Shown piece by piece: positions 1 to 7,163 of a stretch of 13,005 nucleotides of DNA; within the stretch, counting starts at the first letter, position 1; every line of letters begins with the position of its first letter. The stretch lies in assembly GCA_022563275.1 (NCBI GenBank), contig JADFNR010000101.1:1-13005 (forward strand), given 5' to 3'. The stretch comes from Chloroflexota bacterium (GTDB lineage Bacteria > Chloroflexota > Dehalococcoidia > UBA3495). Below the pieces are notes generated by a model, which was not told the origin of the DNA, ran no database searches, and worked only from the letters and a program-made list of their open reading frames with translations. The position numbers and the translations under genes were made by a program.

Positions 1-174
1 TTCAATATGGTGGTGTTTTTGACCAACATGGACAACTGGGAAAAGTTCAACGAAGTATTCCGGGAGTTTGTGCCCAACCCACCCTGCCGGGCGGTCATCG
101 GCACCACCGGCCTGGCCCAGAAGCCGCTAACCATCGAGATCGTAGACTGTTTCGCATACCGGGTCTCGGATTAA
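1..174 (+). CDS. RidA (YjgF/YER057c/UK114) family protein, C-terminal part
   Basis: The reading frame is open from the first base and ends at TAA 172-174, giving the last 57 residues of a protein of usually about 125-130 residues. The visible part has the typical RidA C-terminal half: NMVVFLTNMDNW (the usual N-x-V-x-L-T-D-M strand and turn), FNEVFREFVPNPPCRAVIGTTGLA with the conserved Arg in a Cys-Arg-Ala context, and IEIVDCFAY, where IEIEAIA is common. RidA-family proteins are cytosolic trimers. The best-known members hydrolyse reactive enamine/imine intermediates released by PLP enzymes; other subgroups have unknown substrates. The OsmC-like gene starts 57 bases downstream on the same strand, so co-transcription is likely. 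The N-terminus lies outside the window, so the subgroup cannot be assigned. Confidence 0.85.
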   Translation, partial: FNMVVFLTNMDNWEKFNEVFREFVPNPPCRAVIGTTGLAQKPLTIEIVDCFAYRVSD

Positions 175-231
175 AAAGAGCGGCTGATCCGAGTGCCCAT
201 TCCAAGATTACAGACCGGATTGGAGAACAAG

Positions 232-669
232 ATGGCGAACCTGACACTGGCCTACAAAGCAAGGGCCTACAGCACCGGGACCCTGGGAAGAGCGATATGC
301 AATGCCCGTACCCATCACTTCGTGGCCGATGACGCCGGCGGTGAGGAATTGGGCGCCGGCGAGTTCTTCTTTGCCGGAATCACGGCTTGCGCCGTGAACA
401 TGGTTGAACGCCTGGCCGATAAGGACGACATCGCCCTGGAGTGGATGGACGTTGGAGTCGAGTCCTACCGGGACGCGGACGCCGACCACGGCGACCTGTC
501 GCTTTACGACGCCATCCGGATCAAGTTCGAGATGTGGGGTGTTGACGACGAGGACGCCCGCAACTTGGTTGAGTTGTGGAAAAAGCGTTGACCCCTCTAT
601 GGTTCGGTCGCCGTGGCGACCGCTGATACCACCGTGGAGTTGGTCTCCCATACGGAAAAACACCGGTAG
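232..669 (+). CDS. OsmC/Ohr-like peroxiredoxin, predicted selenoprotein (TGA 589-591 = Sec120)
   Basis: Seen: the frame is interrupted only by TGA at 589-591 and continues in the same frame to TAG 667-669. The full product has 145 residues, the normal OsmC length, whereas stopping at the TGA removes the last 26. The N-terminal cysteine is C53 in FFFAGITACAVNMVERLA. The TGA is residue 120, in WKKR-U-PLYGSVAVAT, where OsmC/Ohr proteins have the second cysteine in a K-R-C-P context. The 67-residue spacing matches the family Cys pair. Family knowledge: OsmC/Ohr proteins are cytosolic thiol hydroperoxide reductases using these two residues. Inference: U120 with C53 would form a selenenylsulfide couple. 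The start is ATG 232, with GGAG at 222-225 six bases upstream; a GTG at 193 would add 13 residues without a good ribosome site. A SECIS-like hairpin follows the TGA. A pseudogene or sequencing error is the alternative, but the exact position, preserved frame and hairpin argue against it. Confidence 0.88.
600..631 (+). promoter_or_regulatory. Predicted bacterial SECIS element of the OsmC-like gene
   Basis: Within the coding region, 13 bases after the TGA, an 8-base arm at 605-612 (CGGTCGCC) is perfectly complementary to 615-622 (GGCGACCG). Allowing a realistic loop, seven pairs close on the tetraloop CGTG at 612-615. A lower stem, TGGT 600-603 with ACCA 628-631, extends the structure through an asymmetric internal loop. 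G613 is the second loop base and is followed by U. It lies 22 bases past the TGA, inside the range usually quoted for bacterial SECIS elements (apical loop roughly 16-37 bases downstream, G among its first two bases). This is a fold by eye. Confidence 0.72.
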
Positions 670-716
670 CCGCAGCGGCTGATCGCCGCCGGCCCGGGAC
701 CAATCACAAAATCCAA

Positions 717-740
717 CGGCTGAGAATCATCAGCCGGGGA
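717..740 (+). promoter_or_regulatory. Hairpin abutting the ribosome-binding site of the BtuF-like gene
   Basis: CGGCTGA at 717-723 and TCAGCCG at 730-736 form a perfect seven-base inverted repeat around a six-base loop. The 3' arm ends on the first base of the GGGGA ribosome-binding sequence (736-740) upstream of ATG 747. No T-run follows, so it is not a classic terminator. It could modulate translation start. Further copies of CGGCTGA occur at 181-187 and 676-682, and the latter could pair with the same 3' arm. Confidence 0.4.
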
Positions 741-746
741 AGATAT

Positions 747-1682
747 ATGCGCATCTGCTCTTTCCTGCCCAGCGCCACCGAGATGGTCTACGATCTTGGC
801 CTTCAAGACCAGCTTTACGGTGTGACCCACGAATGTGACTACCCGCCGGAGGCCAGGAACAAGCCCCATGTGGTGCATAGCGTCTTTGAAGGCCAGGAGC
901 CGACCAGCGGTGAGATCAGCAAGGTGATCGCCGAGCGATTGGCCCAGGGTCTTGGCATCTACGAGTTAGATGTGGAACTGATCAAAGAAGCTGAGCCCGA
1001 CCTGCTGATCACTCAAGCCATCTGCGAGGTTTGAGCCATCTCGTCTCGGCAGGTGGCCGAGGTAAGCGTGGGGTTGGCCAAGGAGCCGGAGATCCTATCC
1101 TTGGACCCGATCCATATCGGCGACGTGGTCGAGGACCTCAACCGGATCGGCCGGGCCACCGGCACCGAAGCTAAGGCGGCCGAAATCACCGCCGGGCTTA
1201 CCGCCCGCATCGAAGCGGTGGCCGAGCGGGCCAAGGACGCCGACAGCCATCCAAGCGTGCTCCATGTCGAATGGGCCGACCCGGTGATGTGCGGCGGGCA
1301 TTGGGTGCCCGAGATGACGGAGTTGGCCGGCGGGACCAACAGTTTTGGCGACAAGGACACCGGGACTTTAAAGTTGGACTGGGACGAAGTGGTGGCCAGC
1401 CAGCCTGAGATCATCATCATGATGCCCTGTGGCTTCGACGTGAAGCGGGCGCTGGAAGACATGCCCGTGATGGCCGCCAGGGACGGCTGGGCATCGCTGC
1501 CCGCGGTGAAGAACAACCGGGTCTACGTGGTGGATGCGGGGGCTTACACCAGCCGCTCGGGTCCCCGGTTGGTCACTGGACTGGAGATCATGGCGGAGAT
1601 GATTCACCCGGAGCTGTTCTCGGGCCTGATACCCGAATCGGCGGCGCTGCGTCTTTATGGCGACCTGACCAAAACCGGGTAG
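747..1682 (+). CDS. BtuF/FepB-fold cobalamin/iron-siderophore-type binding protein, predicted selenoprotein (TGA 1032-1034 = Sec96)
   Basis: Seen: ATG 747 (GGGGA at 736-740) opens a frame with a TGA at 1032-1034 that then runs on unbroken to TAG 1680-1682, 311 residues in all. Both sides belong to one protein: RICSFLPSATEMVYDLGL and VTHECDYPPEA before it; WADPVMCGGHWVPEM, MMPCGFDVKRAL and AYTSRSGPRLVTGLEI after it. That is the order of COG0614-type periplasmic-binding-protein folds. The TGA lies in ITQAICEV-U-AIS. From memory, homologues read about TQ-x-L-C-x-V-C-A-V-S, so U96 replaces the second Cys of a CxVC pair. Other cysteines are C4, C30, C93, C182 and C228. There is no signal peptide or lipobox, and no permease or ATPase gene is adjacent, so a cytosolic redox, metal or corrinoid-binding role fits better than transport; this is inference. 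A SECIS-like hairpin follows the TGA. Without readthrough the gene appears as a 95-residue fragment plus a separate 209-residue fragment. Confidence 0.87.
1043..1063 (+). promoter_or_regulatory. Predicted bacterial SECIS element of the BtuF-like gene
   Basis: Arm CTCGGC at 1045-1050 pairs perfectly with GCCGAG at 1056-1061, enclosing the five-base loop AGGTG (1051-1055). Two G-U pairs (1044/1062 and 1043/1063) lengthen the stem. The six-pair stem begins ten bases after the TGA, and the loop G1052 is 18 bases after it. The loop sequence resembles the AGGU core I remember from the Escherichia coli fdhF SECIS. Spacing, loop G in second place and following G-U all match the SelB-binding consensus. 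The fold is by eye. Confidence 0.72.
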
Positions 1683-1763
1683 GCAAGCAGGTTAGCGGAT
1701 AGCCACCGCCGCACCAATAATCGTTACTAATTTCGCTCGCGGCGCCTATCGTCCTAGTGAGCG

Positions 1764-3128
1764 CTATCCGGTATTTCTGGTGCGCGCTTCGACTCTGCTT
1801 CGCAGAGGTTCTTCGCTCAGAGCCGACAACGGCTGTGACAGGTGGAACACCTCTGCCATCAACTTGTAAACTTCCATGTCCTCGGCCGCAAGGGCAATCA
1901 AAGCATCGAAATATCGACGGCGTTTCGGGTCATCGGGCGGCCGGTCCCCTTTGGTCAATGGATAGGCGAAATCGGATCTTGCGGCCAAAGCCCACGGCGT
2001 GGCAACCACTTCCGCGGCTTTAGCAAAAAAGGCGCAGGGCAGCCTCTCAAGCCCATCAGATCCGGCCGCCCGCTCCATCAAAAGTTGCTTCAATTCTCTT
2101 ACCTGTAGGGCGGCAGAGCTCATTCCCTGGGCGTATATGGGGTTGAAACTGCAAATGGCATCGCCGAGGACAATAAACCCTTCAGGAAAATCGGTGAGTT
2201 CCTCGTAACGGCGCAACACACTAGTCGGAAACCGGTATTGCACGATCTCGGCAACTCGCTCTGCGTCTTTGATAAGTTCGTAGAGCTTGGGTGTGTGTAT
2301 TGACCTTGCGAATGCATAGAAGCCACTTGGGTCGGACGGTGGGTATTCACCGAAACGCCCAAACAAAGTCAGGTGCCAGGTCTGGTCCTCGATCTCTTCC
2401 ATGAGCGCGCCTTTGGTGTAATCGGGAGCGGGACCGGTGAAGCTCAACAACCGCTCCGGCTCGTCATAGTGATTCGGAATTCGGAATTTCGTACTAGAGT
2501 ATCCAAAGTCGACTCCGATGGAAGTTTCCTCGGGCGCACGAAATCCGAGATCTTGGACCCAGCGTGAGGCCCTGGAACCCCTGCCGCCAGAGTCCACTAC
2601 CAAGTCGGCGGCGAGGGTATCCGCACCTCCAGGACAATCGAAGGACACGCCTTGAACCCGTGCGTTTCCGTACATCAAACTTTGAACCGAACAACCGTAT
2701 CTAACACTTATGTTGGGAATCTCCAACGTACAGCGCCGTACACAGTGTTCCAAAAGACCACGGCTCTGGCTGTAGACATCGAAACCGAGATCGTAAGGGC
2801 GTTTCACCGTTCCAAACCTATTGTAGGCTTTGCCATCAGGTAGATAGAACGCGTTTCCCACACCGGCTCTGTAGCGTACCGCGCCGAGTGCATCCAGTTT
2901 GTCAGTGAAGTCCGGATATAGGGACGACATCACTTGGCGTCCACCCAAGAGCAACACGTGCAGATGGTCCGCCTGTGGGACAGACTTGTGATTGTTGGGA
3001 TTGTCCTCGATGTGATCCCTCTCGAGTATCGTGACCTGGTCAAAATGATCGGCCAGCACCCGAGCCGTCATCAATCCTGACAAGCTACCGCCGATGACGA
3101 CGGCCCGGCGGCCGAGCATCCTCGCCAT
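1764..3128 (-). CDS. FAD-dependent monooxygenase-like oxidoreductase
   Basis: The product has 454 residues. An N-terminal Rossmann motif, VVIGGSLSGLMTARVLADHF (G13, G14, G18), is followed by ILERD at the end of beta-2, as in FAD-binding group A flavoproteins. A second nucleotide-binding motif, LVVDSGGRGSR, lies near 176-186, and a GD motif in VLGDAICSFNPIYAQGMS near 320-337 contacts the FAD ribityl chain in p-hydroxybenzoate-hydroxylase-like enzymes. The substrate cannot be read from the sequence. Related large monooxygenase-like proteins act on polyketides, terpenoids or other aromatic or hydrophobic compounds, or are uncharacterised. No transmembrane segment is evident. ATG 3128 has AGGAG seven bases upstream. 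The gene converges with the BtuF-like gene, 81 bases away, and follows the lipoprotein gene on the same strand after 57 bases, so the two might be co-transcribed. Confidence 0.85.
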   Translation of the reverse strand: MARMLGRRAVVIGGSLSGLMTARVLADHFDQVTILERDHIEDNPNNHKSVPQADHLHVLLLGGRQVMSSLYPDFTDKLDALGAVRYRAGVGNAFYLPDGKAYNRFGTVKRPYDLGFDVYSQSRGLLEHCVRRCTLEIPNISVRYGCSVQSLMYGNARVQGVSFDCPGGADTLAADLVVDSGGRGSRASRWVQDLGFRAPEETSIGVDFGYSSTKFRIPNHYDEPERLLSFTGPAPDYTKGALMEEIEDQTWHLTLFGRFGEYPPSDPSGFYAFARSIHTPKLYELIKDAERVAEIVQYRFPTSVLRRYEELTDFPEGFIVLGDAICSFNPIYAQGMSSAALQVRELKQLLMERAAGSDGLERLPCAFFAKAAEVVATPWALAARSDFAYPLTKGDRPPDDPKRRRYFDALIALAAEDMEVYKLMAEVFHLSQPLSALSEEPLRSRVEARTRNTG

Positions 3129-3185
3129 GATCTCACTCCTAGCCGGAACTTATAGCACGCCAGAACCAATGCTCCGCGCAGGCCG

Positions 3186-3662
3186 TTACCAAACGATCTC
3201 GGCGCTACCACTGGCTTTCGCTCCTTTGGCGATGCTGGTTCCGTCGGCGCAAGTTACTCCCACCAGGTAATCAAACTCACCGGTGCCGATCTCTGAGTTG
3301 GTCGGGTCTGAATCTGGCCCAAATTTCTTGATCATGCGCAAGAGCTCTTCTCCCAAGAATCTGGCGGTCGTTTTAGCTTTTTCTTCAGACGCGGCGCACT
3401 CTATGTTCAATGCGAGGGAAATTTCACGGCCGTCCTGTTGTATCGTCGCTTCTAAGAGCTCTCTATTTCTATACGAAGCTTTGATTGCGAGCTGCTTCAT
3501 GGAATCGCGAAATATTGGCCCGTCGTAGGCTGCCGGTTTGCTTTCGACATCGGTAACTGACGAATCTGAAGCCGGTTGTGTTGCTTCGCCGCCACAAGCG
3601 ATCGCCGCCAAAGCCAGAAGGCCGAACACCAACAATATCCCTGTCTTAAATACCTGTTTCAT
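3186..3662 (-). CDS. Small secreted lipoprotein of unknown function
   Basis: The 158-residue product starts with a lipoprotein signal peptide: MKQVFKTG, a hydrophobic stretch ILLVFGLLALAAIA and a lipobox ending in Cys at residue 23 (LAAIAC-GG). The mature protein would be lipid-anchored at Cys23. It has a Ser/Thr/Ala-rich linker, then a compact domain near residues 48-158 with C89 and C137, which might form a disulfide. I recognise no family motif; the layout resembles small DUF4333-like or other lipid-anchored sensor proteins, but this is not a firm match. AGGAGG lies six bases upstream of ATG 3662, a strong ribosome site. The gene sits between the monooxygenase-like gene and the LuxR-type regulator gene, all on the minus strand. 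Confidence 0.75.
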   Translation of the reverse strand: MKQVFKTGILLVFGLLALAAIACGGEATQPASDSSVTDVESKPAAYDGPIFRDSMKQLAIKASYRNRELLEATIQQDGREISLALNIECAASEEKAKTTARFLGEELLRMIKKFGPDSDPTNSEIGTGEFDYLVGVTCADGTSIAKGAKASGSAEIVW

Positions 3663-3747
3663 GAGAGTCCTCCTGTTTGAAGCCGGGTAAACCCAACCTC
3701 AAAAACATAACGTGGCATCATCATGAGACTCGGCCTAAGGGTCGGAC

Positions 3748-3769
3748 ATCGGGAAGATTCCCGATTTTT
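3748..3769 (+). terminator. Palindrome followed by T5, possible terminator
   Basis: The 18-base palindrome at 3748-3765 (ATCGGGAAGATTCCCGAT) is followed on the + strand by a T-run to 3769, the form of a rho-independent terminator. No + strand gene lies just upstream, so it may end an antisense or unrecognised short transcript. Otherwise, the 261-base region 3663-3923 shows no gene that I can support. Confidence 0.4.
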
Positions 3770-3889
3770 GCCAAAAGGAGATCTAGGAGTAGGACCTGGG
3801 TCCTAAGCAGGTGTGCCAATAAAGTAATCAGAGCTAGAAGGAGGTTTGCAGCGCCATAATGGCTTCAGAAAAATCGAAACAGGGATAAC

Positions 3890-3914
3890 AAAAACCCGAT
3901 GTATAAGGGTTTTT
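3890..3914 (-). terminator. Rho-independent terminator of the LuxR-type regulator gene
   Basis: AAAAACCC at 3890-3897 and GGGTTTTT at 3907-3914 form an eight-base inverted repeat with a nine-base loop, starting ten bases beyond the regulator's TGA. Read on the minus strand, the stem ends in GGG followed by five T. The symmetry means that it could also work on the + strand. Confidence 0.7.
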
Positions 3915-3923
3915 GAAAGAAGA

Positions 3924-6884
3924 TCAGCCGGTTGCGACGTCGGTGACGATGCCATGGAGGGCTGCAAAGGTCGCCGCTTCAGCCCGGTTGGAGGTGGCGG
4001 TCTTGTTGAGGATGTTACCGACATGTGTGCCAACTGTCTTGACGCTGATGAATAGTTCTTCCCCGATCTCCCGGTCGGTCTTCCCGCCGCTGATGAGCCG
4101 CAGCACTTCTACTTCCCGACGGGTTAGGCCGCCTGGATAGGCAGTGCGAATCCCAAATCCGGAGGCGATTTTCTCGTTGAGCCCGGCTATCCTTTCGATC
4201 AATGGCCGCATGGCCAGTTCGGTTGCGATGGACAACCCTTCATCCAGAAGAGATTCGGCCTTTTTCCGGTCGCTAGAATCGCCATTCTTCACGAGCATGG
4301 CGGCGTGGTCGTGGCAGGTCCAAGCCAGTTCTGGCCGGTAGCCGTGCCTGGTGCACAGAGAGCGGGCGTCTTCGAAATGCCGGCTTGCGTCGGTTGCATT
4401 GCCCAGGGTTCCAGCCAACAAACCAAGAATCCGATCTACGGCTGTGTAAATGAACATAACGCCGTCGTACGCCTTTAAAGCTGAGTATTGGGCGCTTGCT
4501 TCGTCGCCATCCTCTTCCATCACCGCCAGGAAAGAAGCGCCTAACCTTGCGAATGTCGAAAACCAAGGGGTTGCTGATGGTGATGAAAGAACTGCGTTGA
4601 TAGAAGATTCGCCCGCGTCACCACGTCTGACACCGCCCAATATGTACCGCGCCAATGGGGCGCAGTATGCCAACATCCCATTTGGGGTATTTGAACCAGA
4701 CACGGACCTTAGAACGGACTCTTCCAGTTGTTCGAGGTACGCCTCGGCTTGGTCCTGTTCCCCTAGTTCAGCTTCCAGTCCGACCTGCTGGATCATAAGT
4801 CGAGGGTCGAACGGCATGTGGTCGAAGCCCCTTTGGATCATTTCGCGGGCGGATTTCCAATCTCCGATTTGCGCCGGCCGCCACGCCGCCGAGCCGTAGG
4901 CGGCGGCCAGCCAATTTCGATCGCGCAACCGCTCCGCCGGCTCCAAGATTGCAGACGCTTGGCGTTGGGTCTCTACGGTGTCGTTGAGAAAGAGCGCGCT
5001 TAATGAAGCAAAATAGCGAGCGATCACTTCGCTTCGTGTGTCGGAGGCTACGACTGCGAGGTCAATGGCCGACAGAGACTTTTTTAGCGCAGCATCAAAA
5101 TGGTTGTTCCAAAGTTCGATCTGGGCCGAGGTCAATAGTGTTTTGGTTTCCAGCCCGGCATCATCTTTCTGCCTGGCTATACTGAGGGCCCGGTCCAAAG
5201 ATTCGCGCGCGATTTGGTAGTCGCCATCTGCCAATCCCTGGACACCCCCGTGGAAAGAATGCAGCCTTCCAGCCTCAAGAGAATCGGCGGGAACCAGTTC
5301 CAAGGCCCGTTCGATCAACCTGCCGGTCCGTATTCCGTGCTCACTGAGTTGAGGAACAGGGAACTCAAACGCGATAGCGACAACCCGGTCCATATCACCC
5401 ATAGATGCGTAGTAATCAAATGCCAGATTTAGATTTCGGTGAGCCGTTCCAATCTCATGTCTAGGTAGAGATGCGACTTGAGCCCGGCCCAGACCAAATA
5501 ACGCGGCGGCGGTTTCGGAATCTGTGTCCATTCCTTCTTTGACGGCCAATACGTCATTGAAATGGACGATGGCTTGTTCGTAAGCGAAAGCTTCAAGGGA
5601 CCGTTCTCCCGCGATCAACGAATAATGCACTAGTTTTTCTGTGCCCAACACAGGTTGAGCTCCAGCGAACTGATAGGCCAATATCCCGGCATTACGGTCC
5701 AGATCGCTCCCGTGGAGTTCTTCCAGGTCCTTGGCGACCGCCGCATGTATTTGCGCCTTTTGGATGGGAGGTATCTCTTCGTACACAGCCTGTTGGACAA
5801 GGATGTGACCGAATTGATACCGTTCTGCACCGGGAGTCAAAGGTTCGACTATGCTGACGGCTAATGCCTCATTCAGGCTCTCCGGAATTCCGGCCTTGTC
5901 GATCTCTGATGCCATGCGTTGCACCATTGATAGATCGAATTCCCTTCCAATCACCGAGGCGGTCTGGAGAAAACGATTGCAAACCTCTGACAACCCGCTC
6001 AGGCGGCGTAATATCGCGTCCCTGACAGCCTCGGGCATGGCCGTTATCCATTCTTGATTCAGGGCAATATCTTCAGGGCTGGCCGAATCAACAACTTCGC
6101 CGACAAAAAGAGGATTGCCTTCAGTGCGCCGGTGCAGGGCGTGAACGACATTCTTCGGAACGACCACGCCCGCCTTGGCCTTAACGAACTCGCCTACTTC
6201 TTCGGGGCTCAAGCCAGCCAACGGAACTCTTTGGAAATTTCCCTCACGGACCAGCAACCCCAGGGCCCGTCTCAATGGATGACGTCTGTTTGGCTCGCCA
6301 TCGCGGTACGCGCCTACCACCAGGAGGGAACTACCGGCGATTTCCCGCGTCATGAATTCCAGCAACAATATGGAAGATTCATCCCCCCAATGAAGATCAT
6401 CTAGGACCAGCACTAGGGGTTGGGTTTTGCTGGTGTTCTTGAGGAATTGTGTTACCGAAAGAATCAACCGGAAACGGGCTTGTTCCGGTTCCAAGGCCGC
6501 AGGGGGCTCCAAGCCATCCAGCTTAACAGCCAACTCCGGAAGGATCTCTAATATGTCCGCTGCGCCGGGGCCCATCTCTTCGCGGAGTTGGCCGGAGTCG
6601 GCTGTTTCGACGTAAGCGCGCATGCATTGCAGCCAGGGCCAATATGCAGGGGCGCCGCCGTGCTCATAGCACCAGCCTCGCAGGACCCTGGCGCCTTTTT
6701 CTTCGGCTATCGCCGCCAACTCCAGGGAGAGCCGGGTCTTGCCGATGCCCGGCTCTCCAGCCAGCAGCACCACCTGTCCCCGGCCGGCAATGGCGTCGTC
6801 CAGGGCGGTGGTCAATACGGATAACTCTGGCTGCCGGCCGATGAATTCTGAATTCCGAGACTCGTAGCTCGTCAAGGCACGCAT
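3924..6884 (-). CDS. Large AAA ATPase / LuxR-type HTH transcriptional regulator (LAL/MalT-like)
   Basis: This 986-residue protein has the order of large ATP-binding LuxR regulators. FIGRQPELSVL begins the ATPase domain. Walker A GEPGIGKT is at 43-50, and Walker B VLVLDDLHW is near 158-166. A long helical TPR-like middle runs from about 400 to 900, and a C-terminal LuxR helix-turn-helix near 915-980 contains LTRREVEVLRLISGG, TDREIGEELFISVKTVGTHV and NILNKTATSNRAEA. Such proteins are cytosolic, bind ATP and usually an inducer, and activate transcription; the inducer cannot be predicted. The ATG at 6884 has only GGTGGG directly against it. A better ribosome site (GAGGA) precedes ATG 6906, which is out of frame with the domain, so either initiation is weak or a small overlapping ORF affects it. 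The natural TGA stop is followed by a terminator. The gene appears monocistronic. Confidence 0.9.
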   Translation of the reverse strand: MRALTSYESRNSEFIGRQPELSVLTTALDDAIAGRGQVVLLAGEPGIGKTRLSLELAAIAEEKGARVLRGWCYEHGGAPAYWPWLQCMRAYVETADSGQLREEMGPGAADILEILPELAVKLDGLEPPAALEPEQARFRLILSVTQFLKNTSKTQPLVLVLDDLHWGDESSILLLEFMTREIAGSSLLVVGAYRDGEPNRRHPLRRALGLLVREGNFQRVPLAGLSPEEVGEFVKAKAGVVVPKNVVHALHRRTEGNPLFVGEVVDSASPEDIALNQEWITAMPEAVRDAILRRLSGLSEVCNRFLQTASVIGREFDLSMVQRMASEIDKAGIPESLNEALAVSIVEPLTPGAERYQFGHILVQQAVYEEIPPIQKAQIHAAVAKDLEELHGSDLDRNAGILAYQFAGAQPVLGTEKLVHYSLIAGERSLEAFAYEQAIVHFNDVLAVKEGMDTDSETAAALFGLGRAQVASLPRHEIGTAHRNLNLAFDYYASMGDMDRVVAIAFEFPVPQLSEHGIRTGRLIERALELVPADSLEAGRLHSFHGGVQGLADGDYQIARESLDRALSIARQKDDAGLETKTLLTSAQIELWNNHFDAALKKSLSAIDLAVVASDTRSEVIARYFASLSALFLNDTVETQRQASAILEPAERLRDRNWLAAAYGSAAWRPAQIGDWKSAREMIQRGFDHMPFDPRLMIQQVGLEAELGEQDQAEAYLEQLEESVLRSVSGSNTPNGMLAYCAPLARYILGGVRRGDAGESSINAVLSSPSATPWFSTFARLGASFLAVMEEDGDEASAQYSALKAYDGVMFIYTAVDRILGLLAGTLGNATDASRHFEDARSLCTRHGYRPELAWTCHDHAAMLVKNGDSSDRKKAESLLDEGLSIATELAMRPLIERIAGLNEKIASGFGIRTAYPGGLTRREVEVLRLISGGKTDREIGEELFISVKTVGTHVGNILNKTATSNRAEAATFAALHGIVTDVATG

Positions 6885-7163
6885 CCCACCGTTTCGTTGG
6901 GCACATATTACAACGATTCCTCTTCAATTTCCCCTTTCGCCCAACGCGGTCTTAGGCGGCCAGACGACACTTTCTGAGCGGGTCGAAGAGGCATAACTTT
7001 GGGCCGGTCTCCACCGTAAATTGGAATTACACCGCGTATGAGAGCAGGTGAATCCAATCGCCAAGCGCCAAGACTGAAATTCCCGAAGCAAGCTTGTATG
7101 TCGGTGGCGTTTGCTCAACCCAGGGTGAGCGGACGGCCTTACGGCATCTTCTGAAAGTAGGTA
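6885..7163. other. Intergenic region without a supported gene
   Basis: These 279 bases separate the end of the Lon-domain gene from the start of the regulator gene, both on the minus strand, and should hold the regulator's promoter. A 64-codon frame at 6924-7118 has an unlikely composition (rich in Arg, Ser and Trp) and no ribosome site, so I do not call it. I see no convincing promoter hexamers, repeat or terminator. Confidence 0.5.

Noticed and set aside
589..1034. General reassignment of TGA (for example to Trp) as an explanation for the two in-frame TGAs.
   Set aside because: TGA ends the LuxR regulator, gamma-glutamyltransferase and prohead protease at natural C-termini, Trp is encoded by TGG throughout, and no internal TGA occurs in the other long genes.
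6924..7118. 64-codon minus-strand frame between the regulator and the Lon-domain gene.
   Set aside because: Unlikely amino-acid composition, no ribosome site and no recognisable motif.
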